A stretch of 64,000 bases of DNA from Herbaspirillum sp. meg3 (GTDB taxonomy: Bacteria; Pseudomonadota; Gammaproteobacteria; Burkholderiales; Burkholderiaceae_D), in NCBI RefSeq assembly GCF_002257565.1, contig NZ_CP022736.1:3472001-3536000 (forward strand), read 5' to 3'. Both the position numbers and the translations under genes were made by a program. Numbering within the stretch: the stretch's first letter is position 1; every line of letters begins with the position of its first letter. The notes beneath the pieces are model-generated. The model saw nothing but the letters and a program-made list of their open reading frames with translations, made no database searches and was not told the DNA's origin. Shown piece after piece: positions 11,001-18,044 of this stretch.

Positions 11001-13892
11001 AGCTACGCAATCTCGGGCGATCTGCCCATCGTACTGGTGCAGATACGCGACATGGTCAACATTGAGCTGGTGCGCCAATTGGTACAGGCCCATGCTTACT
11101 GGCGATCCAAGGGACTTGCCGTCGATCTGGTCATCTGGAACGAGGACCACGCCGGCTATCGGCAAGTACTGCAAGAACAGATTCTGAATCTGATCTCTTC
11201 CGTCACCGGCGCACATACGATCGATCGCCCGGGCGGTATCTTTGTCCGCCTGCTGGATCAGATATCCGACGAAGACCGCATTCTGTTCCAGTCTGTCGCA
11301 CGCGTGATTCTGAGAGACAGCAGCGGCACGCTGGCCGAACAAGTCGCACGACGCGATGCCCCGGAAGTAAAAATGCCGCTGCTGTCGCCCAAGACAGGTC
11401 CGATATCGGATGCCGACATGGCGCTACCGCTAGCACGAGCAGCCACTCCACCGGTGCTATTGCTGGGAAACGGCACAGGCGGCTTCAGTGCCGATGGCTA
11501 CGAATATCTGATCACCACCGGAGAAGATCGCTATACACCGGCTCCTTGGAGCAATGTCATCGCCAACGCACAGTTCGGCAGCGTGGTGTCGGAAAGCGGC
11601 CAGGCCTACAGCTGGGCTGAGAACGCACACGAATTCCGCCTGACCCCGTGGGCCAACGATCCTGTCAGTGACGGTGGTGGCGAAGCTTTCTATCTGCGCG
11701 ACGAACATAGCGGCACGAGCTGGTCGCCGACACCATTGCCGCGACGCGGCAGTGGCGACTATCTGACGCGCCACGGCTTCGGCTACAGCGTGTTCGAGCA
11801 TAGCGAAGCAGGCATTTTTTCCGCACTGACCATGTTTGTTGCACTCGATGCGCCGGTGAAATACATGGTGCTTCGTGTACGCAACGACTCCCGGATACAA
11901 CGCCAGTTGTCTGCCACCGGCTATGTCGAATGGGTGCTGGGCGACTTGCGCGCCAAGACGGCAATGCACGTGAACAGTGAAGCCGATACCGCCACTGGCG
12001 CGCTATTGGCAAGCAATCACTACAACACTGAATTCCCGCAACGTGTCGCCTTCTTCGATCTGGATGCCACAGCAAAGACGGTCACTTGCGATCGCAACGA
12101 GTTCATCGGACGCAATCGCTCTCTGCAAAACCCGATTGCATTGGAACGGCAGCGCCTGTCCGGCAAGATCGGTGCAGGCTTCGATCCCTGCGCCGCGATA
12201 CAGACGGTGTTCGACCTGGCGCCCGGGCAAGAGCGTGAACTGGTGTTCATGCTGGGCCTCTGCGACACGCGCACTGCCGTTACCAGCACACTGATCCTGG
12301 CCCATCGCGGCGCTGCCACCGCGCGTGCGGCATTGCAATCGGTCAAGGACTACTGGCAGCACACGCTGGGCGCGATTCAGGTCAATACGCCGGAACCTGC
12401 GCTGGACGTACTGGCCAATGGCTGGCTGCTTTACCAGACGCTGGCTTGCCGCATGTGGGCACGCAGCGGCTACTATCAATCGGGCGGCGCGTTCGGCTTC
12501 CGCGATCAGTTGCAGGACAGCATGGCGCTGGTCTACAGCGAACCTGCACTGGTGCGCAGCCACTTGCTGCTGTGCGCTGCGCATCAGTTCGTCGAAGGCG
12601 ACGTTCAGCATTGGTGGCATCCGCCAACCGATCGCGGCGTGCGTACGCATTGCTCGGACGACTACCTGTGGCTGCCGCTGGCGGTACATCGCTATGTCAC
12701 GATCACTGGCGATGTCTCCGTGCTGAGTGAGACGGCAACCTTCCTCCAGGGCCGCGCTCTCGGTCCGGACGAAGATTCGTATTACGACCTTCCCCAACGC
12801 TCGGCCGAAAGCGCAAGCCTCTATCAACATTGCGTGCGCGCGATCCGGCACGGACTGCAGTTCGGCCAGCATGGCTTGTCGCTGATAGGCTCATGCGACT
12901 GGAACGATGGCATGGACAAGGTCGGCGAACATGGCAAGGGTGAAAGCGTCTGGCTCAGCTTCTTCTTCTACGAAGTCATGATGCGCTTCGCCGATGTCGC
13001 AACGCTGCATCAGGATCAGGAATTTGCCGCCGGCTGCCGTGAACATGCGCAGACCTTGCAAAAGCACATCGAACAAAACGGCTGGGACGGCAACTGGTAT
13101 CTGCGCGCCTACTTCGACGACGGCAGTCCGCTCGGCTCTGCCGCCAACGTCGAATGCCAGATCGACTCCATTTCACAAAGCTGGGCGGTGCTCTCGGGCG
13201 CCGGCGACTCTGGTCGCGTGCAACAGGCGATGCAGTCGGTACGGCAACGCCTTGTGCGTGATGAAGACAAGTTGATTCAGCTGCTCGATCCGCCGTTCGA
13301 CCACTCCGACCAAAACCCGGGTTACATCCGTGGTTATGTCCCCGGTGTACGCGAAAACGGCGGGCAATATACCCACGCCGCGATCTGGACAATCATGGCT
13401 TTTGCACGCATGGGCGATCACCAGTCTGCATGGCAATTGATGCGCATGATCAATCCCATCAATCACGCCCGCAACGCACAGGAAATCGCCAACTACAAAG
13501 TAGAACCTTACGTGATCGCGGCAGACGTCTACGCCGTGACACCGCACACCGGTCGTGGCGGCTGGACCTGGTACACCGGATCAGCCGGCTGGATGTACCG
13601 CCTGCTCGTCGAGTCACTGCTGGGCCTGCACATCGAAGGCGACAAACTGTCTATCAACGCGTGCATCCCTCTTGAATGGAATGGCTATGGCATCGACTAT
13701 CGCTACGGTGAAACCCGTTATCGGATAGCCATCACACTCGGGCAAGTGACGGAAACAACAAGAACCGAGACAGACAACGAACCGCTGACAGCATGCTGCT
13801 TCAGGCTCGACGGCGTTGACTTGCCTGAGACGTTTGTGACGCTGGCAGACGATCATAAGGAGCATCAGATCGACGTCATGCTGTCTCGCTGA
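5064..13892 (+). CDS. ndvB: Cyclic beta-1,2-glucan synthase (NdvB/ChvB-like)
   Basis: The very long protein (2942 aa, family usually 2700-2900) polymerises UDP-glucose into beta-1,2-glucan, trims it by phosphorolysis and closes the ring at the inner membrane. The first membrane segments are near residues 402-424 and 437-465. A GT84 glycosyltransferase domain follows, with TLDTDTELP near 630, SHDLLEGCYARAG near 745 and a QxxRW-like RRHRWIRGDWQ near 770. More membrane segments lie at 825-990. The C-terminal GH94 phosphorylase region shows CDWNDGMDKVG near residue 2612 with the general acid Asp. The start is a GTG; no ATG is in frame until residue 25. A Ser/Asp/Asn-rich linker (SDSDSNSDSDENK) lies near residue 1308. 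Periplasmic cyclic glucans serve osmotic adaptation and host interaction. No ndvA-type exporter gene is adjacent. Confidence 0.92.
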   Translation: MNQDQTLLEEELPLRAELFSAQQMEQHGQVLANAHKLDPNYGPDKLLARLADNEATIIDACTSLTAAIKAGRQVTPAAEWLLDNFYLIEEQIRTAKRHLPKNYSKELPRLLHGHSAGSPRVYDIALETISHGDGRVDPESLSRFVVAYQQTTTLNLGELWAIPIMLRLALIENLRRVAARLSATRINRNLAHFWADDMLEVAEKNPSNLILLVADMARSEPPMESSFVAELVRRLQGQSPTLTLPLTWLAQRLAASGTSIEHLVQQESQHQAADQVSISNSIGSLRFLTSMDWREFVETMSTVDHILREDPSDTYARMDFATRDRYRHVVEKIAREGSLSETEVAREAIAMARTAAMQIDKADRRAHVGYYLIGQGLEALQTVATLHIPLRAKLARLANTRPMTMYLGAILAITAVATWWVLAEVHQEYRGRADQWYPLWLALLGLLIALPASQLAQSVVNWLVPMLTPPRLLPRMDLFGGIPPECHTLVVVPTLLSTTAGAESLVDALEVRFLANQDVNLRFCLLTDFADAVSESTPEDAPLLTFTTQLMNELNVKYPRAGGDNFLLLHRPRRWNPAQATWMAYERKRGKLGDLNAFLRGSGHDAFCAVVGDTTGLVNTRYVITLDTDTELPRDAARQFVATMSHPLNRPVYDAVQKKISDGYGILQPRIAVSSPSAQASRYELLYGGETGIDPYTRTVSDVYQDLFGEGSFIGKGIYEVDAFEQVLQDRMPENRILSHDLLEGCYARAGLISDVQLYEQYPSRYSADVSRRHRWIRGDWQIAAWLWPRVPVNRDATGKLHYEKTPLSALSRWKLFDNLRRSLVAPALTLATLGGWILLPKAWLWTGLILVVSLTPALCSLLLNLLKKSGEIRLQQHISASLSALGAQLVHAGLAITLLPYESWYHLDAILRTQWRLHISGKRLLEWNSSSEVNARAGNRLRSYYAAMWQSPLLALAVALYLDLRHPVALAAAAPILILWWLAPVIVFRISQPITQRAPHLSDTQQTYLNSLARKTWLFFETYVGPADNWLPPDNMQEHPVEVLARRTSPTNIGLSLLANLTAYDFGYIPGGQLLERTRNTFQTMSALERYQGHFYNWYDTQYLHPLPPAYVSTVDSGNLAGHLLTLLPGLQALADAPVLHPNLFPGLRAAYAILNELSHNLPLPETQQLSPLFERELLAACATPPASLSDACAVLDGLHRHMVDFARGLHQGTGAQIAGAAAAAIAINAPSDKYLQRLSQLRQWERALSSQCREALAELHALAPWLRTNHFKRCSDNLPALAAVLNGTLSLRQIAQLPALSLRAPSSDSDSNSDSDENKVALTALQSLLKEGSDLAASRLAAIDMLVMQAAEFSRMEYRFLYDPATHLLAIGYNVADRRRDTGFYDLLASEARLATFVGIAQGQLPQDSWFALGRQLTLAGGEPILLSWSGSMFEYLMPLLVMPTFTGTLLDQTYRSVVERQISYGAQRGVFWGMSESGYHSFDASLNYQYRTFGVPGLGFKRGLGDDLVIAPYASMMALMVAPEQACNNLQEMSAAGFEGVFGMYEAIDYTPSRLPRGQSNAVIRSFMSHHQGMGFLGLAYLLLDRPMQRRFESYPLFQATMSLLHERVPKAGANYSSASELADVRIAATDQDQQIRVMRRPDPRTPEVQLLSNGRYHVMITSAGGGYSRWNDIAVTRWREDTTRDHWGSFCYVRDIREDEFWSTAYQPSLTTPTHYEVIFSEGRAEFRRNDRDIEMHTEIVVSPEDDIELRRTKITNRSRSTRTLEITSYAEVVLAPAAADAMHPAFSNLFVQTEIDMQRGAILCTRRPRSANENVPWMFHLMAVHGAEADAASYETDRMQFLGRGNTPATPQAMGQVGPLSNSAGSVLDPIMSIRRRITLEAEQSVTIDMVTGVAASRDTCEELIGKYQDRHLADRVMELAWTHNQVVLRQLNASEADAQLYGRLANSVVYANSLLRAEASILARNRRGQSALWSYAISGDLPIVLVQIRDMVNIELVRQLVQAHAYWRSKGLAVDLVIWNEDHAGYRQVLQEQILNLISSVTGAHTIDRPGGIFVRLLDQISDEDRILFQSVARVILRDSSGTLAEQVARRDAPEVKMPLLSPKTGPISDADMALPLARAATPPVLLLGNGTGGFSADGYEYLITTGEDRYTPAPWSNVIANAQFGSVVSESGQAYSWAENAHEFRLTPWANDPVSDGGGEAFYLRDEHSGTSWSPTPLPRRGSGDYLTRHGFGYSVFEHSEAGIFSALTMFVALDAPVKYMVLRVRNDSRIQRQLSATGYVEWVLGDLRAKTAMHVNSEADTATGALLASNHYNTEFPQRVAFFDLDATAKTVTCDRNEFIGRNRSLQNPIALERQRLSGKIGAGFDPCAAIQTVFDLAPGQERELVFMLGLCDTRTAVTSTLILAHRGAATARAALQSVKDYWQHTLGAIQVNTPEPALDVLANGWLLYQTLACRMWARSGYYQSGGAFGFRDQLQDSMALVYSEPALVRSHLLLCAAHQFVEGDVQHWWHPPTDRGVRTHCSDDYLWLPLAVHRYVTITGDVSVLSETATFLQGRALGPDEDSYYDLPQRSAESASLYQHCVRAIRHGLQFGQHGLSLIGSCDWNDGMDKVGEHGKGESVWLSFFFYEVMMRFADVATLHQDQEFAAGCREHAQTLQKHIEQNGWDGNWYLRAYFDDGSPLGSAANVECQIDSISQSWAVLSGAGDSGRVQQAMQSVRQRLVRDEDKLIQLLDPPFDHSDQNPGYIRGYVPGVRENGGQYTHAAIWTIMAFARMGDHQSAWQLMRMINPINHARNAQEIANYKVEPYVIAADVYAVTPHTGRGGWTWYTGSAGWMYRLLVESLLGLHIEGDKLSINACIPLEWNGYGIDYRYGETRYRIAITLGQVTETTRTETDNEPLTACCFRLDGVDLPETFVTLADDHKEHQIDVMLSR

Positions 13893-14039
13893 AGTCTCAC
13901 TGAAAGTGCACGATGTCGGGAGGCTGGCCATGTCAGCATTCCGGCGTATTCATCTGCTTGGGAAGCGGACGAGACGACCTGCGGCCAGTCCTGACATTCT
14001 GAAGGATCGACTGACGTCGCACCGAAACGTGTCGCAACC

Positions 14040-14079
14040 ATACACACATGGCAATTTTTTGTGTATTTGTGTGTATAAT
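14040..14079 (+). promoter_or_regulatory. hicAB promoter and operator
   Basis: A perfect 9-bp inverted repeat, ATACACACA (14040-14048) and TGTGTGTAT (14068-14076), overlaps a consensus -10 box TATAAT (14074-14079). A repressor on the repeat would block polymerase, as expected for HicB autoregulation. The -10 box ends 6 bases before the hicA ATG, so the transcript probably starts at the start codon itself. Confidence 0.7.
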
Positions 14080-14085
14080 TAATAC

Positions 14086-14268
14086 ATGGGCAGCGCTGAA
14101 ATCATCAAACAACTTAAGGCGGCGGGCTGGGAACATGTTTCGACGCGGGGTAGTCACCACAAGTACAAGAACCCCGCGACAGGTAAGTCTGTCATCGTTC
14201 CCCATCCTAAAAAAAACCTGCCACAAGGCACGGCGAAAGCCATCTTGAAACAAGCTGAATTGAAATGA
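14086..14268 (+). CDS. hicA: HicA toxin (mRNA interferase)
   Basis: This 60-aa protein has the double-stranded RNA-binding-like HicA fold: MGSAEIIKQLKAAGWEHVSTRGSHHKYKNP, with the catalytic histidine at position 24. HicA toxins cleave mRNA and stop translation until neutralised by HicB. An in-frame stop codon (14080-14082) lies just upstream, so the ATG at 14086 is the only possible start. It has no ribosome site and sits about 7 bases after a -10 box, which suggests a leaderless message. The stop overlaps the first possible hicB start. The module sits between the glucan synthase and the T3SS block, a common place for mobile accessory genes. Confidence 0.92.
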   Translation: MGSAEIIKQLKAAGWEHVSTRGSHHKYKNPATGKSVIVPHPKKNLPQGTAKAILKQAELK

Positions 14269-14276
14269 GGTACACC

Positions 14277-14660
14277 ATGTTATATCCGCTCTATGTATGG
14301 AAAGACGAGAACAGCGCCTACGCTGGGCGCTTTCCCGATCTGCCAAGTGTTTTCACTGCCGCTGACGAGCTCAACGAATTGCCAGCGATGGCACAAGAGG
14401 CCGTAGAAGCGATGTATGAAGGGGAAGAACATATTCCCGATGCGTCGTCGGTAGAGCGATGGAGAGAGTCTGACGAATATGCAGACGGCTTTTGGATGCT
14501 GATTGCTATTGATCGCGCCAAGATCAACACTAAGCCGGTGAGAGTGAATATCTCCCTGCCAGAAAGTCTGCTGCATGACATTGACGCTTTCGCAGAATCT
14601 CATCATCTGACACGCTCAGGATTTCTGGCGCAGGCTGCGCTGAAAGCAATGAGCCAGTAA
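14277..14660 (+). CDS. hicB: HicB antitoxin
   Basis: The 127-aa antitoxin has an N-terminal degraded RNase H-like fold typical of HicB (LYPLYVWKDENSAYAGRFPD) and a C-terminal ribbon-helix-helix DNA-binding domain (KPVRVNISLPESLLHDIDAF). It should bind and inhibit HicA and repress the operon through the inverted repeat at 14040-14076. I chose the ATG at 14277 because GAGG lies 6 bases upstream. An ATG at 14265, overlapping the hicA stop, would add four residues. A terminator follows directly. Confidence 0.92.
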   Translation: MLYPLYVWKDENSAYAGRFPDLPSVFTAADELNELPAMAQEAVEAMYEGEEHIPDASSVERWRESDEYADGFWMLIAIDRAKINTKPVRVNISLPESLLHDIDAFAESHHLTRSGFLAQAALKAMSQ

Positions 14661-14663
14661 CAA

Positions 14664-14693
14664 AAAAGGCCGCATCGTGCGGCCTTTTCTTTT
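14664..14693 (+). terminator. Rho-independent terminator after hicB
   Basis: A perfect 11-bp stem, AAAAGGCCGCA (14664-14674) with TGCGGCCTTTT (14678-14688), has a 3-base loop and a T-rich tail. Confidence 0.9.
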
Positions 14694-14895
14694 CTACTTC
14701 TCGTATTCCAATTCCCGGTTTTTCTATTGAATGTTGATTTGCCGTTCTGATTGACCCCGTTTTGCATCATCCGTTGCCCCACTATTTCGCTTGAAGAACC
14801 AAGTTTTATAGATATCTTGAATTTCTAGGCAAGGTTATTACTCATTACAAACGTGGATCAAATCCACGCGCAAATCAACAATCACCCGTTTTACC

Positions 14896-15246
14896 TCAGA
14901 TAGCGCGCTCTTTGACTCCGGTAATCATCATCCTGCGATTGACTGGCATCGGCGTCATTGAAGTGGGCAAGAAATACTCCGCAAAACGTTGCTCCGCATT
15001 GTTCCCGACAGCAACCTGCTTCACCTCCAGTCGCGGCAATTTGTAGTGCGAATACGGCAGCACGTCGTTCCAGCGCAAGCGCTCGCTGTCGACCGGGCGC
15101 CACGCGGCGAGCCGCACTTGGGAACCGCCTGCGCCGGCGAGCTTTATACTTAATTCGGAACGCCGTGCTGTACTTGGGCGCAACTTGTCGGCAATGGCCG
15201 TCGGTAGTCTGGTAAAAAAGCTGCTCAGGTTGAAAGCCAATCTCAT
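14896..15246 (-). CDS. Unrecognised 116-aa protein at the T3SS edge
   Basis: I do not recognise this protein. It starts MRLAFNLSSFFTRLPTAIADKL and is basic, with no clear signal peptide or membrane segment. The ATG at 15246 has GGAG six bases upstream. An in-frame ATG four codons earlier has no ribosome site, and the frame stays open to 15405 but that extension is arginine-rich and looks non-coding. It is the last minus-strand gene of the T3SS block, downstream of the 337-aa gene. A secreted substrate or a chaperone is possible from position only. The overlapping frame 14891-15250 on the same strand looks less protein-like. Confidence 0.5.
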   Translation of the reverse strand: MRLAFNLSSFFTRLPTAIADKLRPSTARRSELSIKLAGAGGSQVRLAAWRPVDSERLRWNDVLPYSHYKLPRLEVKQVAVGNNAEQRFAEYFLPTSMTPMPVNRRMMITGVKERAI

Positions 15247-15447
15247 GCATAACTCCATAAAAAAGTGAATAGTCCGCCGAGCATATCGTCGGGCCCTGAG
15301 CGCGACTTTCAAATTTGAGACATCAGGCGTTCCGCTGGCACGCCATCGAAAAACTCCGGACGACGAAACCGGATCCTCGTGAGAGTCTGGTCGCCCGGAA
15401 AACAACTGCGACGGCGGGATTGCACACCGTTACGCAGTCGGACGACG

Positions 15448-16461
15448 TCAGAGCGCTGTCGACTCCCGATCGGGCAACAACGCATCATGTGCACTCTGCA
15501 AGACCACAAACTGATCGCGTGTCTTGACGATGTCAGCCTGCAAATGTGCCGACTCTTCATCCATGATCGTCTGCAGGGTTTTCAGCTCACCAGTCCAGGC
15601 TGCTTTCTCCGCCTTGATCTCCAGGCGGGCCGCATGCTGCCGCATTGACTGCGAATGGGCCGGATGCCGATACAATTCCTTGCTGATAAAGCGCCGTTGT
15701 TCGGCCAGCTCGCGGAATTGCACCCAGGCCTTGCCTTTGGCATTAGCCGGCGTGTACACCTTGACGGTGAGCTCCACATACTGACGGCGACCGTACTCGA
15801 CGTGCTTGTTGATGGTGCCACCGAAACGGCGCAGTGCTTCCTTGTCACTGAAGACGTCATCGCTGGAGTGATGGTCGAAGCCTTTGACTTCTTTAGTGGT
15901 CGGCGTTTCGTAGTGAGTCAAGGCGGTCCATTTCTCACTTTCCGAAAATCCGTTCTTCATGAGCAAGGCGTCGAAGGTAGCGTCCAGCCCCTTGCGCTGA
16001 CGCAATAGCTGATCGTACTTGACGGTCGATTGGCGCATTTCGCCGAGATAATCCTTGAGCGCATCAATCTTGCTCTGGTGCTTGTTTTCAATGCGAATTT
16101 CCTCGCGCTGCGCCATGGCCGGCAAGTCGGCTAGCTTTTGACGGGAGGACGCTATCGACGCGCTCATTTTGTCCATGGAGTGCGAAAAACAAGTGCGCAA
16201 CCGGCTCGCCAGTTCGTGCAGGCTGCCGGCTTTCTTTTCTTCCATATTGGATTTTTGCGTCGACAATACCGTGACGGCTTTTTCGATGCCCTCGGCGATC
16301 TTTCTTGCCTGCTCTGGCTGGAAGTCGGCCAATTTCCTGACGGCGCTGCGCACCTCGTTCAAGGCATCTGCCAGCGGCTTTTTGTGCACACGCCCCGAAG
16401 CGGAAAGATCGGCGATCCGGTTGACGATGCTTTGTGTATCGACTGTACTGATGTTATTCAT
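15448..16461 (-). CDS. Unrecognised 337-aa helical protein, candidate T3SS substrate
   Basis: There is no recognised domain. The protein is highly charged and almost entirely helical. Likely coiled coils lie around residues 95-165 (QKLADLPAMAQREEIRIENK) and 270-325 (RLEIKAEKAAWTGELKTLQ). The N-terminus MNNISTVDTQSIVNRIADLS is polar and rich in Ser, Asn and Thr with no Sec signal, as type III secretion signals are. AAAGGG stands about 9 bases before the ATG. It follows the RcsB-like regulator after a 245-bp gap, so it may have its own promoter. Effector, translocon accessory and chaperone are all possible; effector is my preferred guess. Confidence 0.6.
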   Translation of the reverse strand: MNNISTVDTQSIVNRIADLSASGRVHKKPLADALNEVRSAVRKLADFQPEQARKIAEGIEKAVTVLSTQKSNMEEKKAGSLHELASRLRTCFSHSMDKMSASIASSRQKLADLPAMAQREEIRIENKHQSKIDALKDYLGEMRQSTVKYDQLLRQRKGLDATFDALLMKNGFSESEKWTALTHYETPTTKEVKGFDHHSSDDVFSDKEALRRFGGTINKHVEYGRRQYVELTVKVYTPANAKGKAWVQFRELAEQRRFISKELYRHPAHSQSMRQHAARLEIKAEKAAWTGELKTLQTIMDEESAHLQADIVKTRDQFVVLQSAHDALLPDRESTAL

Positions 16462-16706
16462 TGACTACCCTTTCTCATACGGATGCAATACGATCACCCG
16501 GCAACGTGGTGCCTACAACGGCGCACCGGATGCTGGCGCGATCGCAATGGAAGGGGATTATGTCGTTCAGCGCGCGAGGGCGCTTTCAAAAAAAGAGCCT
16601 GCTCAGTTTTTCGCGCAGCCGCGATGAGGGTGATGCCAGATGCATCGCCAGGCGACGGCCCAGCGATGACGACGCAATGACCATGCAGCTACAGCGTTGC
16701 GGACAA

Positions 16707-17375
16707 TCAGTCTTGCGGCGGGGAAGAAGACGGTACCAGGCCGACTTCGAGTGCGTACTTGAACAGATCTGCATCGCTGGCGACGCCGATTTTTTTCATC
16801 GCGCTGTTCTTTTGCGAACTCACCGTTTGCTTGCTGCGATGGAGCTGCGCTGCAATGTCGTTGATCTTCATACCGGACACATACAGGCGGATGACTTCTG
16901 ATTCACGCTTGGAGAGGTTAACGTCTTTATTGTCCTCGCCCGGCGGCTTATCCAGCGTCTGCACGATCGCGTTGACCGTGGGTGAGAAATATTGGCCGCC
17001 GGAACTGGCAATATGAATCGCCGGGATCAGATGACTGGCGTCGTCGGATTTACTGATGATGCAACGTACACCCAGGGCAATCAGGGTACGCAGCACACCA
17101 GGGTTGTCCATCATGGTCATGACCACGATCTTGATGTCGGGATAGCGCCGCAAGATGAATTCAAACAGCGGCAAGCCATCGCCGAACTCGCCGCCCGGCA
17201 TCGCATAGTCCGTAACAAGGACGTCGGCGATGCCTTTGTCCAGCAGCGCAATGATCTGCGTCGAATTACGCGCCGTGTCCATGAGTTCGATGGTGCTGAC
17301 GGCAATCGACTGCTTGATGCCTTCGACAATTGCAGGATGATCATCGGCAATCACGACTCTGATTTTGTAGGGCAT
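16707..17375 (-). CDS. RcsB-like response regulator of the T3SS block
   Basis: This 222-aa NarL/FixJ-type regulator has a receiver domain with the acidic pair D11/D12, phospho-acceptor D56 in LVTDYAMPGGEFGDG and the switch Lys in CIISKSD. A C-terminal LuxR helix-turn-helix follows (LSKRESEVIRLYVSGMKINDIAAQLHRSKQTVSSQKNSAMKKIG). Position 56 and the PGxxxGDG stretch are shared with RcsB. It lies 24 bp after a 63-aa gene at the end of the sctD-to-orgC operon. The hybrid kinase at 22244 flanks the other end of that operon, so the two probably form a dedicated phosphorelay controlling T3SS genes. Direct targets are inferred, not shown. Confidence 0.85.
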   Translation of the reverse strand: MPYKIRVVIADDHPAIVEGIKQSIAVSTIELMDTARNSTQIIALLDKGIADVLVTDYAMPGGEFGDGLPLFEFILRRYPDIKIVVMTMMDNPGVLRTLIALGVRCIISKSDDASHLIPAIHIASSGGQYFSPTVNAIVQTLDKPPGEDNKDVNLSKRESEVIRLYVSGMKINDIAAQLHRSKQTVSSQKNSAMKKIGVASDADLFKYALEVGLVPSSSPPQD

Positions 17376-17399
17376 TGCATTACCTTTCTGGGCGCTCGT

Positions 17400-17591
17400 C
17401 TACGAGTCCGTTCTTTTTGTCGATAAAGAATGCAACTCCTCCTCCCACATCTTTATCATCTGCCGCCGCGCCAACGGCGAAGCAAACAGATATTGATTCA
17501 TGCTGGTCGTGAACTGCCGGACCTCCGTCTTGGACAATTTGGCAAAGCCAAGCAGGAGTCGCGCAGCAGTTACTATATCTTCCTGTTCCAT
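17400..17591 (-). CDS. Small unrecognised 63-aa protein in the sctD operon
   Basis: The product begins MEQEDIVTAARLLLGFAKLSK and continues with FTTSMNQYLFASPLARRQMI. It is short, helical and soluble in appearance. It sits 27 bp downstream of the orgC-like gene and 24 bp upstream of the response-regulator gene on the same strand, which supports a real operon member. No ribosome site is visible before the ATG. I assign no function. A small regulator or anti-activator would fit the position. Confidence 0.5.
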   Translation of the reverse strand: MEQEDIVTAARLLLGFAKLSKTEVRQFTTSMNQYLFASPLARRQMIKMWEEELHSLSTKRTDS

Positions 17592-17618
17592 AAATATAAA
17601 TTGTATTGCTTGATACTG

Positions 17619-18044
17619 CTACCAGTCTTCAGGCTCTTCCGGCAGCGTTATCATTTTTCCCATGAAGCTGTTCAGGATACCGTTGGAAACCACGGCTAGC
17701 CCGACCCCCTTGTATAGCGCCGCGTAAGCTGGAGAACCTTCCCCGCCCTCCTCCTTGAAGCGGTTCATGACTTGCGCCAGCGCCGGTGTGTGTGTCGGAA
17801 TCGCCTGGTACGGCCTGCTGCCATCTGCGGCCTCGAACTTGCGCAGGCAATCGATGATCTCGGTGCTGCTGATGTCAGGATTGGCCTCCCACAATTGCTT
17901 CAGTTGCGCATACAGGAGATCAATATTGTCGTCTTTGACGCCCTCGCCGGCTTGCGGTGCGAGGCGCTGATCCAGGCTGAGAGACGCCGGCGATGCGCCA
18001 GCCTGAGTGGTATTGAGATAGTTCACTCCCAATTGTTGAATCAT
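17619..18044 (-). CDS. OrgC-like T3SS protein
   Basis: The 141-aa protein follows sctL with a 4-bp ATGA overlap, exactly where orgC lies in Salmonella SPI-1. OrgC is a secreted early substrate that promotes needle assembly. Here the N-terminus (MIQQLGVNYLNTTQAGASPAS) is polar like a type III signal, and the middle is helical (DLLYAQLKQLWEANPDISSTEIIDCLRKFE). A good GGAGG site precedes the ATG at 18044. The assignment rests on position, size and general character rather than a strong motif. Confidence 0.6.
   Translation of the reverse strand: MIQQLGVNYLNTTQAGASPASLSLDQRLAPQAGEGVKDDNIDLLYAQLKQLWEANPDISSTEIIDCLRKFEAADGSRPYQAIPTHTPALAQVMNRFKEEGGEGSPAYAALYKGVGLAVVSNGILNSFMGKMITLPEEPEDW

Noticed and set aside
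14891..15250. 119-aa frame overlapping the 116-aa gene on the same strand
   Set aside because: It is Arg/Ala/Cys-rich with poor protein character; the alternative frame has a better-spaced ribosome site.
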